Assembly (NCBI RefSeq): GCF_943737005.1
Contig: NZ_CALSFU010000015.1
Coordinates: forward strand, 88,212-152,211
Direction of reading: 5' to 3'
From: Achromobacter sp. Marseille-Q4962
Lineage (GTDB): Bacteria > Pseudomonadota > Gammaproteobacteria > Burkholderiales > Burkholderiaceae_B
DNA length: 64,000 nucleotides
Part shown: one piece after another, positions 55,621 to 64,000 of the stretch
Layout of the letters: each line of letters opens with the position of its first letter
Numbering within the stretch: the stretch's first letter is position 1
The notes under the pieces: model-generated
Told to the model about the DNA's origin: nothing
Databases searched by the model: none
Seen by the model: only the letters and a program-made list of their open reading frames with translations
Position numbers and translations under genes: made by a program

Positions 55621-55651
55621 AGAAAAACGCCGCGAACTTCGCGGCGTTTTT
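55621..55651. terminator. Bidirectional terminator between minE and the lipoprotein gene
   Basis: AACGCCGCGA (55626-55635) and TCGCGGCGTT (55639-55648) form a 10-bp stem; an A run precedes and a T run follows it, so it can work on both strands for minCDE and the convergent lipoprotein gene. Confidence 0.85.
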
Positions 55652-55704
55652 CCGTTGCGGGCCGGCGCGGCGCGCCGGCGGTGGATGAGGGCGCCCGGCC
55701 GGAC

Positions 55705-55929
55705 TCAGTGCTTGCCGATCTGGTCGCCGATGACGCCGCCGATCGCGGCGCCGCCCACCGTGCCCAGCACGCCGCCGTTGGTGATGACCGCACCCGCGAC
55801 GCCGCCCAGCGCCGCGCCGCCGACGGCGCTCTTCTGGCGATGGCTCATGCTGTCCCAGGAAGAGCAGCCCGCCATGGCCAGGGCCATGCAGGCCGCGATG
55901 CAGACTTTGCTGATAGATGCGAATTTCAT
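55705..55929 (-). CDS. Glycine-zipper lipoprotein
   Basis: 74-residue lipoprotein. The signal peptide (MKFASISKVCIAACMALAMAG) ends in the lipobox LAMAGC, giving a lipidated Cys near residue 22. The mature part has the glycine zipper AVGGAALGGVAGAVITNGG, then GTVGGAAIGGVIGDQIGK, as in OsmB/SlyB-type proteins of the outer membrane. AGGAG precedes ATG 55929. Such proteins are often induced by osmotic or envelope stress. Confidence 0.9.
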   Translation of the reverse strand: MKFASISKVCIAACMALAMAGCSSWDSMSHRQKSAVGGAALGGVAGAVITNGGVLGTVGGAAIGGVIGDQIGKH

Positions 55930-56116
55930 GATGGGCTCCTGATCTTGTCCCGGGACCGCCACGCAAGCCCTGCGCAGGCGCGCGGTCCTCTCGTAATTAC
56001 CGAAGCTACAGCATCGCAAAATCCGTGCGCTCCGGCTGTGAAGTTTGCCCAGGAATTGTGTCAAACGGCGAACGAATCGGACGTGTTCCCCGTGACAATA
56101 TTGCAGCATGCGCCTG

Positions 56117-56650
56117 CTATTTGACCAGACGTAACACTTCGCGGAAGCGCGGGTGCTCGCAAGTGTCCATCCATTCGAAGATGGCCATTTCCGAAGTGAC
56201 GATTTCGGCGCCGTGGGCGCGCGCGCGGCGCAGCGCCGCATGGTGGTCCGAACCGCGCCGCGAGCCCGCGGCGTCCGCCACCAGCACGGCGCGCAGCCCC
56301 AGCCCCACCAGCCCCAGCACGGTCTGCAGCACACAGATGTGCGCCTCGCACCCCGCCACCAGCACGGTCTTGCGCGCGGGCGGCAGCCAGGCTTCGAAGC
56401 CCGGTTCGCGCACCGAGGAGAAGTGCATTTTCTGGAAGGTGGCCTGCACCGACGCGCTCAGCGGCTCCACCGTGGGGCCCAGCATCTTGCCGTGGTGCTC
56501 GGTGGCCACTACGGGCACGTCCAGCAGCCGGGCCGCCCGGGCCAGCGTGCCGGCGCGGGCCAGCACCGAATCGCCGTCGTGGATCACGGGCATCAGCCGC
56601 GACTGCATGTCGACGATGAGCAGCGTGGAATCGGAAGCGTTGAGCAGCAT
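56117..56650 (-). CDS. Isochorismatase-family cysteine hydrolase
   Basis: 177-residue cysteine hydrolase. The catalytic triad is Asp in LLIVDMQSRLMPVI, Lys in PPARKTVLVAG and Cys in CEAHICVLQTVLGL; the cis-peptide region VVATEHHGKM is present. Substrate unknown (nicotinamidase-, YcaC- and N-carbamoylsarcosine-amidase-like enzymes share this fold). ATG 56650 has AGGAG 8 nt upstream. Follows ettA on the same strand. Confidence 0.9.
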   Translation of the reverse strand: MLLNASDSTLLIVDMQSRLMPVIHDGDSVLARAGTLARAARLLDVPVVATEHHGKMLGPTVEPLSASVQATFQKMHFSSVREPGFEAWLPPARKTVLVAGCEAHICVLQTVLGLVGLGLRAVLVADAAGSRRGSDHHAALRRARAHGAEIVTSEMAIFEWMDTCEHPRFREVLRLVK

Positions 56651-56737
56651 GGGAAGACTCCTGGCGTGGAAACTTCCGGCGCGGGGCTCCAGCCCCGCCC
56701 GGGCGCGATGTCCCATTATCGCCCCGCCCCCGGAAAG

Positions 56738-56766
56738 CAGGAACCCGGCGCGAAGCCGGGTTCCTG
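56738..56766. terminator. 12-bp perfect hairpin after ettA
   Basis: CAGGAACCCGGC (56738-56749) pairs with GCCGGGTTCCTG (56755-56766), loop GCGAA. On the minus strand it is followed by CTTTCC, not a real U run, so it may act as a terminator of ettA or an mRNA end stabiliser. Confidence 0.55.
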
Positions 56767-56791
56767 TGGTGCCTGCCGCGGCTTGCGCGCC

Positions 56792-58465
56792 TTACTTCAG
56801 GGCCTTGTAGCGCAGGCGCCGGGGCTTGGCGCCTTCCTCGCCCAGGCGGCGCTTCTTGTCGGCTTCGTATTCCTGGTAGTTGCCGTCGAAGAACACCACT
56901 TGCGAATCGCCTTCGAAGGCCAGGGTGTGGGTGGCGATACGGTCCAGGAACCAGCGGTCGTGGCTGATGACCATGACGCTGCCGGGAAACTCCAGCAGCG
57001 CGTCTTCGAGGGCGCGCAGGGTTTCCACGTCGAGGTCGTTGGAAGGCTCGTCCAGCAGCAGCACGTTGCCGCCGGCGATGAGCGTCTTGGCCATGTGCAG
57101 CCGGCCGCGCTCGCCGCCGGAGAGCTGGCCCACGAGCTTGTTCTGGTCGCCGCCCTTGAAATTGAAGCGGCCCAGGTAGGCGCGCGCGGGCATCTCGAAC
57201 TTGCCCACGGTGATCAGGTCGGCGCCGTCGGCCACGGCGTCGAACACCGACTTCTTGTCTTCGAGCGCATCGCGGGACTGGTCCACGTAGGCCAGCTTGA
57301 CCGTCTGGCCGATCTTCACTTCGCCCGAATCCGGCTGCTCGCGGCCGGCGATCAGGCGAAACAGCGTGGACTTGCCGGCGCCGTTGGCGCCGATGATGCC
57401 CACGATGGCGCCGGGCGGCACCTTGAAGCTCAGGTTGTCGATGAGCAGGCGGTCGCCGTAGGCCTTGCTGACATTGGCGAATTCGATGACTTCGTTGCCC
57501 AGGCGCTCGCCCACGGGAATGAAGATTTCCTGGGTTTCGTTGCGCTTCTGGTATTCGTAGGACGACAGCTCCTCGAAGCGGGCCAGGCGGGCCTTGGCCT
57601 TGGCCTGGCGGCCCTTGGGATTCTGGCGCACCCACTCGAGTTCTTTCTTGATGGTCTTCTGCCGCGCGGACTCCGAGGCTTCTTCCTGCTTGAGGCGCTC
57701 TTCCTTCTGTTCGAGCCACGAGCTGTAGTTGCCCTTCCAGGGTATGCCGTGGCCGCGGTCCAGTTCGAGGATCCATTCGGCGGCGTTGTCCAGGAAGTAG
57801 CGGTCGTGGGTCACCGCCACCACGGTGCCCGGGAACTTGTGCAGGAACTGCTCCAGCCATTCCACGCTTTCAGCGTCGAGGTGGTTGGTGGGCTCGTCCA
57901 GCAGCAGCATGTCGGGCTTGGAGAGCAGCAGGCGGCACAGGGCCACGCGGCGCTTCTCGCCGCCCGACAGGTTGCCGACGATGGCGTCCCAGGGCGGCAG
58001 GCGCAGCGCATCGGCGGCGATTTCCATCTGGTGCTCGATGTCGTCGGCGCCGCTGGAGGCGGCCGCGGCGATGATGGCCTCGAGCTCGGCCTGTTCAGCC
58101 GCCAGCGCGTCGAAATCGGCGTCCGGCTCGGCGTAGGCGGCATAGACCTCGTCCAGCCGCTTCTTGGCCTGGACCACGGCGCCCAGGCCCTCCTCGACGG
58201 CCTGGCGCACGGTGTGCGCCGGATCGAGCTGCGGCTCCTGCGGCAGGTAGCCGATGTTCAGGCCCGGCATGGGAATGGCCTCGCCCTCGATCTCGCGATC
58301 CACTCCCGCCATGATCTTGAGCAGCGTCGACTTGCCCGAGCCGTTCAGGCCCAGCACGCCGATCTTGGCGCCAGGAAAAAACGAAAGGGAAATGTCGCGC
58401 AGGATCTGCCGCTTGGGCGGCACGATCTTGCCGACGCGATTCATGGTGTAGACGTATTGGGCCAT
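56792..58465 (-). CDS. ettA: Energy-dependent translational throttle protein EttA (ABC-F)
   Basis: 557-residue ABC-F protein that binds the ribosomal E site and gates early translation according to ATP/ADP. Two ABC domains: Walker [17 protein letters not shown] and [14 protein letters not shown]; signature [18 protein letters not shown] and [15 protein letters not shown]; Walker [12 protein letters not shown] and [11 protein letters not shown]. The arm and linker (P-site tRNA-interaction motif) contain [20 protein letters not shown]. Start ATG 58465. Confidence 0.97.
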   Translation of the reverse strand: MAQYVYTMNRVGKIVPPKRQILRDISLSFFPGAKIGVLGLNGSGKSTLLKIMAGVDREIEGEAIPMPGLNIGYLPQEPQLDPAHTVRQAVEEGLGAVVQAKKRLDEVYAAYAEPDADFDALAAEQAELEAIIAAAASSGADDIEHQMEIAADALRLPPWDAIVGNLSGGEKRRVALCRLLLSKPDMLLLDEPTNHLDAESVEWLEQFLHKFPGTVVAVTHDRYFLDNAAEWILELDRGHGIPWKGNYSSWLEQKEERLKQEEASESARQKTIKKELEWVRQNPKGRQAKAKARLARFEELSSYEYQKRNETQEIFIPVGERLGNEVIEFANVSKAYGDRLLIDNLSFKVPPGAIVGIIGANGAGKSTLFRLIAGREQPDSGEVKIGQTVKLAYVDQSRDALEDKKSVFDAVADGADLITVGKFEMPARAYLGRFNFKGGDQNKLVGQLSGGERGRLHMAKTLIAGGNVLLLDEPSNDLDVETLRALEDALLEFPGSVMVISHDRWFLDRIATHTLAFEGDSQVVFFDGNYQEYEADKKRRLGEEGAKPRRLRYKALK

Positions 58466-58522
58466 GGGCTCGTACCGGAGATGTAGCTGACAAACCCATG
58501 ATTGTAGGCCGGAACCTCGAAG

Positions 58523-59446
58523 CTAGACGGATGAACGCCGCCCGCGGGCCGGGCGGGGCCCCATTTGCGCCAGCAGCACGCCGGCCAGCGCCAGCGCGCC
58601 GCCCGCAATGTGGAACAGGTGCGGCCGTTCGCCCAGGAAAACGGCGGCGATGGCCACGGTGGCCACCGGCATCAGGTTGATGAAGACGCTGGCGCGGTTG
58701 GGCCCGAGGTGGCGCACGCCCTGCATCCAGAGAAAGGGCGCGAACAGGGACGGGAACACGCCCGCGTACAGCACCAGCGGCAGGTTGTCGGCGTTCAGCG
58801 GCGAGGCGGGCGCCATGAGAAAGGCCGGCAGCTGGAAGATCACGCCGAAAAGCACCTGCACGTAGAGCGACTGCCACGGCCCCACCGGCAGCGCCCAGCG
58901 CCGCAGCAGCACACCGTACAGCGCGTAGGCGAGCGCCGCGCCGCCCATCAGCAGGTCGCCATGGTTCGCGCCCACCGACATCAGCCGGGCGGGATCGCCT
59001 TCGCCGATGAGCAGGGCCAGCCCCACCAGCGACACCACGCCGCCCGCCACCGCCGTCCAGGCCGGCCGCTCGCGCAGCACCAGCGCGCCCACGCCGATGG
59101 TGAGCAGCGGCACCGTCGCGGTGATGAAACCCATATTGGTGGCGGTGGTCGTGGCGGCGGCCACGTAGGCCAGGCCCTGGAACAGCCACATGCCCAGCGC
59201 GCCCAGCGCCGCCAGGCGCGGCAGGCAGGCCAGCACGAGCCGGCGCTGGGCCCAGGTTCCCGGCAGGGCGAAGGGCGTCAGCAATGCGCCCGCCAGCACC
59301 CAGCGGTAAAAGCCGATGGCGGCCGGCGCGATCACGCCCGCCGCCATCTTCGTGACGATCATGTTGACCGACCAGATCAGGGCGGCCAGCAGCGGATACA
59401 GCAAATAACGGGCGGGAACGGGAGCGGTGGCGGCGGGGCGCGGCAT
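58523..59446 (-). CDS. EamA/DMT-family transporter
   Basis: 307-residue inner-membrane transporter with ten apolar helices in two EamA repeats (LLYPLLAALIWSVNMIVTKM; then LMGGAALAYALYGVLLRRW). Characteristic are FQGLAYVAAATTTATNMGFI in repeat 1 and the terminal ALAGVLLAQMG. The exported or imported metabolite is not inferable; related proteins export amino acids or other small metabolites. Start ATG 59446. Confidence 0.9.
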   Translation of the reverse strand: MPRPAATAPVPARYLLYPLLAALIWSVNMIVTKMAAGVIAPAAIGFYRWVLAGALLTPFALPGTWAQRRLVLACLPRLAALGALGMWLFQGLAYVAAATTTATNMGFITATVPLLTIGVGALVLRERPAWTAVAGGVVSLVGLALLIGEGDPARLMSVGANHGDLLMGGAALAYALYGVLLRRWALPVGPWQSLYVQVLFGVIFQLPAFLMAPASPLNADNLPLVLYAGVFPSLFAPFLWMQGVRHLGPNRASVFINLMPVATVAIAAVFLGERPHLFHIAGGALALAGVLLAQMGPRPARGRRSSV

Positions 59447-59514
59447 GGAACGGGGGAAGGGAGCAAACCCCGCATATTAAAGCGCCGGAGCCGAACCCCG
59501 GACGCAGCCTTGTA

Positions 59515-59550
59515 GCACGCGCCCGTTGCACGCGCCCGTTGCACGCGCCG
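59515..59550. repeat. 13-bp tandem repeat, 2.8 copies
   Basis: GCACGCGCCCGTT occurs at 59515-59527 and 59528-59540 with a partial third copy 59541-59550, upstream of the EamA gene and the acidic hypothetical gene, which diverge here. Confidence 0.9.
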
Positions 59551-59683
59551 CCAGCCGTCCCCGGAGCCGCCCGGCCCCGGTCATCCAAGCGTCTGATGCA
59601 GCGCACCGCGGTTCGCGCGACAATAGCGCCTGATTTCTCTTGCATCGCCGTGCCGCCGCGGCCTTCTCGCGCCAGGAACTTCC

Positions 59684-60199
59684 ATGTCCGCATCCGCCAC
59701 TCCCCCCGCCAGCCTCACCCGTTTCAGCGCCGCCGAGCTCGACATGCTGGCCAAGACCGCCGACGCCCTGAGCGCCTATCTCGGCAAGCCCGTACTGGCG
59801 GAAGTCGTGCTGGGCGAAGAAGGCACCGAGTGGGTGACCTACGGCGTGCCCATGGACGAAAACGCCGACGCGGACGAAGACCAGGTGCACGTGCAGCTCG
59901 GCGGCCCCGGCGCGCGCCTGCTCGGCAACCGCGGCGGCCTGCCGCCCGGCGACGAGGACACCTACGACTGCCTCTACCTGTGGGCCATCCAGATCTCGCT
60001 CAACGAGGGCGAGCGCTTCGTCAAACTCGACCATGACGGCGAAGAATCCGCCTGGTCGGACAACCTGGAAGACGTGCTGCCCTTCGCGCTGAGCGAAGAC
60101 CCGCAGCCGCCCGAAGACGACGAGGACGATGACGAGGAAGACCGGGACGAAAACCCGGACGATCCGCGCGACGACGGACGGGCCGCGCCCCGCCACTGA
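59684..60199 (+). CDS. Acidic C-terminal-tailed hypothetical protein
   Basis: 171-residue protein I do not recognise. The N-terminal 135 residues look globular (FSAAELDMLAKTADALSAYL, then YLWAIQISLNEGERFVKL). The C-terminus is extremely acidic (PPEDDEDDDEEDRDENPDD), ending with a few basic residues. There is no signal peptide, no membrane segment and no catalytic motif. It may bind a basic partner. It stands alone, divergent from the EamA transporter gene, before the MarR regulator. Confidence 0.75.
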   Translation: MSASATPPASLTRFSAAELDMLAKTADALSAYLGKPVLAEVVLGEEGTEWVTYGVPMDENADADEDQVHVQLGGPGARLLGNRGGLPPGDEDTYDCLYLWAIQISLNEGERFVKLDHDGEESAWSDNLEDVLPFALSEDPQPPEDDEDDDEEDRDENPDDPRDDGRAAPRH

Positions 60200-60250
60200 T
60201 CCGCGCCGCCCGCGCCCCGCCTGGATCGGCGCGGCCGCGCGGCGCCAGGC

Positions 60251-60763
60251 TCACGCGTCTTCGTCCGCGTCCAGCGGCAGGCCGAGCGGCACGTGCTCGG
60301 TCATGAGCACGCGCAGCATGTCGATGAGCAGCGCGGCCTTTTCTTCGCCGAAGGGCGCCAGCACCGCGCGCTGATGCTGCAGGGCCTGTTCACACAGGCC
60401 CGCGATGAGGTTGCGCCCCTTGGCCGTGATGCGCACGCGCGTCTGGCGACGGTCGGCGCGCACCCCCGCGCGCGACACCAGCCCCTCCGCCTCCATGCGC
60501 TGCACCACCTTGCTGAGCGTGGGCTGCTTGGTAATGGCCAGCACCGCCAGCGAACCAATGGTTTCGCCGGCGCTGCCCTGCAGACTGGCCAGCACGCGCC
60601 ATTCGGTGACGGACAGCCCCGCCGCCTTCACCTGCTGGTGGAACTCCGCCGAAATGCGCTGGCTCGCCTGCGCCAGCAGGTAGGCCAGGTAGCCATCCAC
60701 GAAACGCGGCGTTTCCGCCGCCTGCGCGTCATCGGCGCGCTGCTTGTTGTGCCGCATGTCCAT
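60251..60763 (-). CDS. MarR-family transcriptional regulator
   Basis: 170-residue regulator. The winged helix-turn-helix has GLSVTEWRVLASLQGSAGE, then SLAVLAITKQPTLSKVVQRMEAEGLV and GVRADRRQTRVRITAKGRNL (wing). Start ATG 60763 (MDMRHNKQ) or 60757; the longer frame to 60916 seems too long. It is divergent from iorA across a 359-bp A/T-rich region with palindromes, so it is the likely regulator of iorAB and responds perhaps to an aromatic acid. Confidence 0.93.
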   Translation of the reverse strand: MDMRHNKQRADDAQAAETPRFVDGYLAYLLAQASQRISAEFHQQVKAAGLSVTEWRVLASLQGSAGETIGSLAVLAITKQPTLSKVVQRMEAEGLVSRAGVRADRRQTRVRITAKGRNLIAGLCEQALQHQRAVLAPFGEEKAALLIDMLRVLMTEHVPLGLPLDADEDA

Positions 60764-60997
60764 GTTCTGCACCGTATCCGAAATGTGGCGTCCGCGCATC
60801 GGCGCGCGCATCGGCGGCGCCTCGCACCACGCCGGCGCGCGGGCGCCCCGCGATGGTACGCGATGCTGTCCCGCAGCACAGGGTATACCCCTAAGCGGCA
60901 CCGGTTTCTGCACCATCCAGGGTCACTGGAGCGGCCCCGGAATTCTAGGACAACCAGTATATACACCCTTGTTTTCGCGTGATATTTTTTTCAATCC

Positions 60998-61009
60998 ATG
61001 AAATTTCAT
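60998..61009. promoter_or_regulatory. Candidate MarR operator ATGAAATTTCAT
   Basis: Perfect 12-bp palindrome 9 bp upstream of the iorA -35 box. MarR-type regulators bind such A/T-rich palindromes. The role is inferred. Confidence 0.55.
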
Positions 61010-61017
61010 CTTTTTTG

Positions 61018-61046
61018 TTGACAGCTAAAACGTTGACTCCTAAATT
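61018..61046 (+). promoter_or_regulatory. iorA promoter (TTGACA-17-TAAATT)
   Basis: Perfect TTGACA (61018-61023), 17-nt spacer, TAAATT (61041-61046). A second GTTGAC (61032-61037) in the spacer makes a direct repeat. The start would be near 61053. Confidence 0.75.
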
Positions 61047-61122
61047 ATTTTCTGGAGGTCGGTTTCGTGACACGGCGATGCTGCGAGGCAGCATGCCCTG
61101 ACCCCGGAGCGAGGAGTGCCAG

Positions 61123-63348
61123 ATGGCGGAAAGGTCGTTCAAGAAAGAAGTCCAGCAGTTGCGCATAGGCGAAGGCGAGGAATTCCGCGGCGAGGGCATC
61201 CTGGCCGTGACCAAGGCCCTGCTGCAATCGGGAGTGGGATACGTGGCCGGGTACCAGGGCTCGCCCATCTCGCACCTGATGGACGTGCTGGCCGACGCCA
61301 ACGACATCCTCCAGGAGCTCGGCGTGCACTTCGAGGCCAGCGCCTCCGAAGCCACGGCCGCGGCCACGCTGGCCGCCTCGGTCATGTACCCGATCCGCGG
61401 CGCGGTGACGTGGAAGTCCACGGTGGGCACCAACGTGGCCTCGGACGCCCTGGCGAATCTGGCCTCGGGCGGCGTGACGGGCGGGGCCCTCGTCATCGTG
61501 GGCGAAGACTACGGCGAAGGCTCGTCCATCATGCAGGAACGCTCGCACGCCTTCGCCATGAAATCGCAGATCTGGCTGCTGGATCCGCGCCCCAACCTGG
61601 AAAGCATGGTCAAGGCGGTGGAAGACGGCTTCGCGCTGTCGGAAGCCAGCAAGACGCCCGTCATGCTGCAGCTGCGCATACGCGGCTGCCATGTGCACGG
61701 CCGCTTCACCGCAAAAGACAACAAGCGCCCGGCCTTCACGCTGGCGCAGGCGCTGGAGCATCCGGCGCGCGACACCAGCCGCATCGTGCTGCCGCCTGCG
61801 TCCTTCCTGCACGAGCAGGAAAAGATCAAGGAGCGCTGGCCGGCCGCCATCCGCTACATCAAGGAACACCGGCTCAACGAGCGCTTCGAGGGCGACCAGG
61901 ACGACATCGGCATCATCCTGCAGGGCGGCCTCTACAACGGCGCGATCCGCGCGCTGCAACTGCTGGGGCTGGCCGACAACTTCGGCAACAGCCGCGTCCC
62001 GCTCTACGTCATGAACGTGACCTATCCCGTCATCGAGGACGAGGTGCTGGACTTCTGCCGCGGCAAGTGCGCCGTGCTGCTGCTCGAAGAAGGCCAGCCG
62101 GACTACATCGAGCAGAACCTGCATGCCGTATTGCGCCGCGCCGGGGCCGGCGCGCACCTCTCGGGCAAGGACGTGCTGCCCATGGCGGGCGAGTACACCA
62201 CCCAGGTCATGCGCGACGGCATCGCCGCCTTCCTGCGCCGCCACCGCCCTGAATCGCTGCAGACGCATCCGGCCGCGGCCGCCGACGCGCAGGCCGCCGA
62301 GGCGCGCCAGCTCGAGATCACGGAGGTTTCGCGGCCCCGTTCCGCGCAGCCCGCCGAGCGGCCCATTACCTTTCACAAGCACGTGGAGAACCTGGCGTCC
62401 GTCGTGCCGCCGCGGCCGGCGGGCTTCTGCACCGGCTGTCCGGAACGGCCGATCTTCTCGGCGCTGACGCTGGCGCAGGAAACCCTGGGCCAGCATCACA
62501 TCTCCTGCGACATCGGCTGCCATCTGTTCTCGATCCTGCCGCCCTTCAACCTGGGCGCCACCACCATGGGCTACGGCCTGGGCGCGTCCAGCGCCGCGGC
62601 CTTCAACGTGCCCGCCGCCAAGCGGCCGATCTCCATCATGGGAGACGGCGGCTTCTGGCACAACGGCCTGGCCTCGGGCATCGGCAACGCCGTCTTCAAC
62701 AAGTACGACGGCGTCATCGTGATCGTGGATAACTACTATTCCTCGGCCACGGGCGGCCAGGACATCCTGTCCTCGCGCGCCGAAAACCCCGACCGCTCCA
62801 CCAACAACCCCATCGAGAAAGCCGTGCGCGGCGTGGGAGTCAAGTGGGTGCGCACGCTGGACCGCACCTACGACGTGGCGCGCGTGCGCGCCACCCTCGA
62901 AGAGGCGCTCACCACCGACGAAAAGGGCCCCAAGGTCATCATCGCGCAGTCCGAGTGCATGCTGAACAAGCAGCGCCGCGTCAAGCCGCAGTTCAACCAG
63001 GCCGTCAAGGCGGGCAAGCGCGTGGTGAAAGAACGCTTCGGCGTGGATCCCGACGTCTGCACGGGCGATCACGCCTGCATCCGGCTCTCGGGCTGTCCGT
63101 CGCTCACCGTGAAAGACAGCGGCGACCCGCTCAAGGAAGACCCGGTCGCGCACGTGGAAAGCAGTTGCGTGGGCTGCGGCAATTGCGGCGAGGTGGCGCA
63201 TGCCGCCGTGCTGTGCCCTTCCTTCTATCGCGCCGACATCGTGCACAACCCCACGGCGCACGACCGCCGCCTGGCGCGCCTGCGCTCGGCCGTGATCGGC
63301 TTTCTGCAGCGGCGCCGCGCGGCGCGGCTGGCCCGCTACGCACTCTGA
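61123..63348 (+). CDS. iorA: Indolepyruvate ferredoxin oxidoreductase alpha-type subunit
   Basis: 741-residue TPP enzyme that oxidatively decarboxylates arylpyruvates (indolepyruvate, phenylpyruvate) to aryl-acetyl-CoA using ferredoxin-like acceptors. The N-terminal PYR/2-oxoacid domain has GYQGSPISHLMDVLADAND and TVGTNVASDALANLASGG; the TPP-binding domain is CDIGCHLFSILPPF, then SIMGDGGFWHNGLASGIGNA. The C-terminal Fe-S region has unusual spacing: VCTGDHACIRLSGCPS (C-x5-C-x5-C) and SCVGCGNCGEVAHAAVLCPS (C-x2-C-x2-C-x8-C). Strong ribosome site (GAGGAG). The beta subunit starts 17 bp later. Confidence 0.94.
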   Translation: MAERSFKKEVQQLRIGEGEEFRGEGILAVTKALLQSGVGYVAGYQGSPISHLMDVLADANDILQELGVHFEASASEATAAATLAASVMYPIRGAVTWKSTVGTNVASDALANLASGGVTGGALVIVGEDYGEGSSIMQERSHAFAMKSQIWLLDPRPNLESMVKAVEDGFALSEASKTPVMLQLRIRGCHVHGRFTAKDNKRPAFTLAQALEHPARDTSRIVLPPASFLHEQEKIKERWPAAIRYIKEHRLNERFEGDQDDIGIILQGGLYNGAIRALQLLGLADNFGNSRVPLYVMNVTYPVIEDEVLDFCRGKCAVLLLEEGQPDYIEQNLHAVLRRAGAGAHLSGKDVLPMAGEYTTQVMRDGIAAFLRRHRPESLQTHPAAAADAQAAEARQLEITEVSRPRSAQPAERPITFHKHVENLASVVPPRPAGFCTGCPERPIFSALTLAQETLGQHHISCDIGCHLFSILPPFNLGATTMGYGLGASSAAAFNVPAAKRPISIMGDGGFWHNGLASGIGNAVFNKYDGVIVIVDNYYSSATGGQDILSSRAENPDRSTNNPIEKAVRGVGVKWVRTLDRTYDVARVRATLEEALTTDEKGPKVIIAQSECMLNKQRRVKPQFNQAVKAGKRVVKERFGVDPDVCTGDHACIRLSGCPSLTVKDSGDPLKEDPVAHVESSCVGCGNCGEVAHAAVLCPSFYRADIVHNPTAHDRRLARLRSAVIGFLQRRRAARLARYAL

Positions 63349-63365
63349 CGACGAGGACAGACGCC

Positions 63366-64000
63366 ATGAACCCGGTGGCTTTGCAACAAGGCGCCCCCAT
63401 CAAGATCGCCATCCTGGCCATGGGCGGCCAGGGCGGCGGCGTGCTCGCGGACTGGATCGTCGACATGGCCGAGCATGCGGGCTGGTGGGCACAGACCACC
63501 TCCGTGCCCGGCGTGGCCCAGCGCACCGGCGCCACCATCTATTACCTGGAGATTCTGCCCGAGGCCGACGTGCGGCGCGCGGGCCGCCCGCCCGCGCTGG
63601 CCCTGATGCCCACGCCCGGCGACGTGGACCTGGTGATCGCGGCGGAGCTGATGGAAGGCGGCCGCGCCATTCAGCGCGGCCTGGTCACCCCCGGGCGCAC
63701 GGTGCTCATCTCGTCTTCGCACCGCAGCTACGCCGTCAGCGAAAAATCGGCGCCCGGCAACGGCATCGCCGACCCCAACAAGGTGCTGGAGGCCGGGCGC
63801 GCGGCGGCGCGCCGCTTCCTGTGCTTCGACCTGCAGGCGCTGGCCGACCGCGCCGGCAGCGTCATCAGCGCCGGCCTGTTCGGCGCGGTGGCGGGCAGCG
63901 GCGCCCTGCCCTTTGCGCGCGATGACTACGAAGGCACCATCCGGCGCGCCGGCGTGGGAGTGGATGCCAGCCTGCGCGCCTTCGGCCTGGCCTACGATGC
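63366..64000 (+). CDS. iorB: Indolepyruvate oxidoreductase beta-type subunit (3'-truncated by window)
   Basis: First 211 codons of a protein that continues past 64000. The 2-oxoacid oxidoreductase gamma-type domain begins IKIAILAMGGQGGGVLADWI and contains VPGVAQRTGATIYYLEILP, then PTPGDVDLVIAAELMEGGRA, SSSHRSYAVSEKSA and GNGIADPNKVLEAGRAAA. It partners IorA and is in the same operon (17-bp gap). In proteobacteria it is often longer than archaeal IorB owing to a C-terminal extension, which cannot be checked here. Confidence 0.92.
   Translation, partial: MNPVALQQGAPIKIAILAMGGQGGGVLADWIVDMAEHAGWWAQTTSVPGVAQRTGATIYYLEILPEADVRRAGRPPALALMPTPGDVDLVIAAELMEGGRAIQRGLVTPGRTVLISSSHRSYAVSEKSAPGNGIADPNKVLEAGRAAARRFLCFDLQALADRAGSVISAGLFGAVAGSGALPFARDDYEGTIRRAGVGVDASLRAFGLAYD

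Larger units (their letters stand above)
60764..61122. other. Divergent MarR/iorA regulatory region
   Basis: 359 bp between the divergent genes. Contains GTATATAC (60957-60964), ATGAAATTTCAT (60998-61009) and a good promoter (61018-61046). It is the most A/T-rich stretch of the window. No ORF with coding character. Confidence 0.7.

Overview
The window is a compact, very GC-rich (roughly two thirds G+C by eye) chromosomal segment from a beta-proteobacterium, most likely a Bordetella/Achromobacter-type member of the Alcaligenaceae. Pointers to this are two Bug-family (tripartite tricarboxylate) solute receptors, a polyhydroxyalkanoate phasin, the dusB-fis-purH-ruvC-ruvA and minCDE arrangements, the aat-bpt pair and many short-spaced or overlapping genes. 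It is mostly core chromosome. I see no complete insertion sequence, prophage or CRISPR array.

Layout. 1-3650: a small acid-catabolism cluster on the minus strand (GntR/FCD regulator, Bug receptor, MmgE/PrpD protein, start of a D-2-hydroxyacid dehydrogenase) with a perfect 16-bp palindrome upstream of the regulator. 3758-4500: two facing decayed genes, a CynX/NimT-type transporter and an AraC-type regulator fragment. 4706-4911: tRNA-Gly and tRNA-Cys. 5176-8040: small hypotheticals, a DoxX protein and a LysR regulator. 8048-11304: Nudix hydrolase, aat, bpt and pyrD. 11443-16662: phasin, second Bug receptor, IclR regulator, CinA-like protein, EI24 membrane protein, thioredoxin-like protein. 16734-25993: RhlE-like helicase, AzlCD branched-chain amino acid exporter facing ilvE, small proteins, YheT hydrolase, BepA-like metalloprotease, galU, CtaG-like protein. 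26095-32466: porin, MgtA-type P-type ATPase, a free-standing MgtC C-terminal-like (ACT-type) protein behind long leaders, and a CaCA antiporter behind what looks like a yybP-ykoY (Mn2+) riboswitch. 32566-43258: pepP, a TM2 protein, a UbiH-family hydroxylase, dusB-fis, purH, ruvC, ruvA, an NDUFA9-type dehydrogenase, a threonine/serine dehydratase and ruvB. 43358-47066: an EnvZ/OmpR-type two-component system and an usher-like outer-membrane protein. 47177-51422: recQ and a cytochrome bd-like pair. 51620-59446: glnS, minCDE, a glycine-zipper lipoprotein, a cysteine hydrolase, ettA, an EamA transporter. 59684-64000: an acidic hypothetical protein, a MarR regulator and indolepyruvate ferredoxin oxidoreductase iorA plus a truncated iorB.

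The most striking observation is the cytochrome bd-like pair at 49021-51422. Subunit I aligns along its length with CydA, yet the positions of all three haem axial ligands (E. coli H19, H186, M393) and of E107, E257, E445 and R448 carry other residues, so it should not be able to hold bd haems in the usual way. Second is the cation-homeostasis block at 27230-32466, with a probable Mn2+ riboswitch on the antiporter and an unusually structured leader, with two 11-bp repeats around its promoter, ahead of the ACT protein and mgtA. Other signals are a phasin promoter surrounded by five TGCAC motifs, a 49-bp palindrome that looks like two IS3-family ends back to back, and three intergenic 13-14-bp tandem repeats.

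All family assignments and alignments were made by eye from translations; no search was run.
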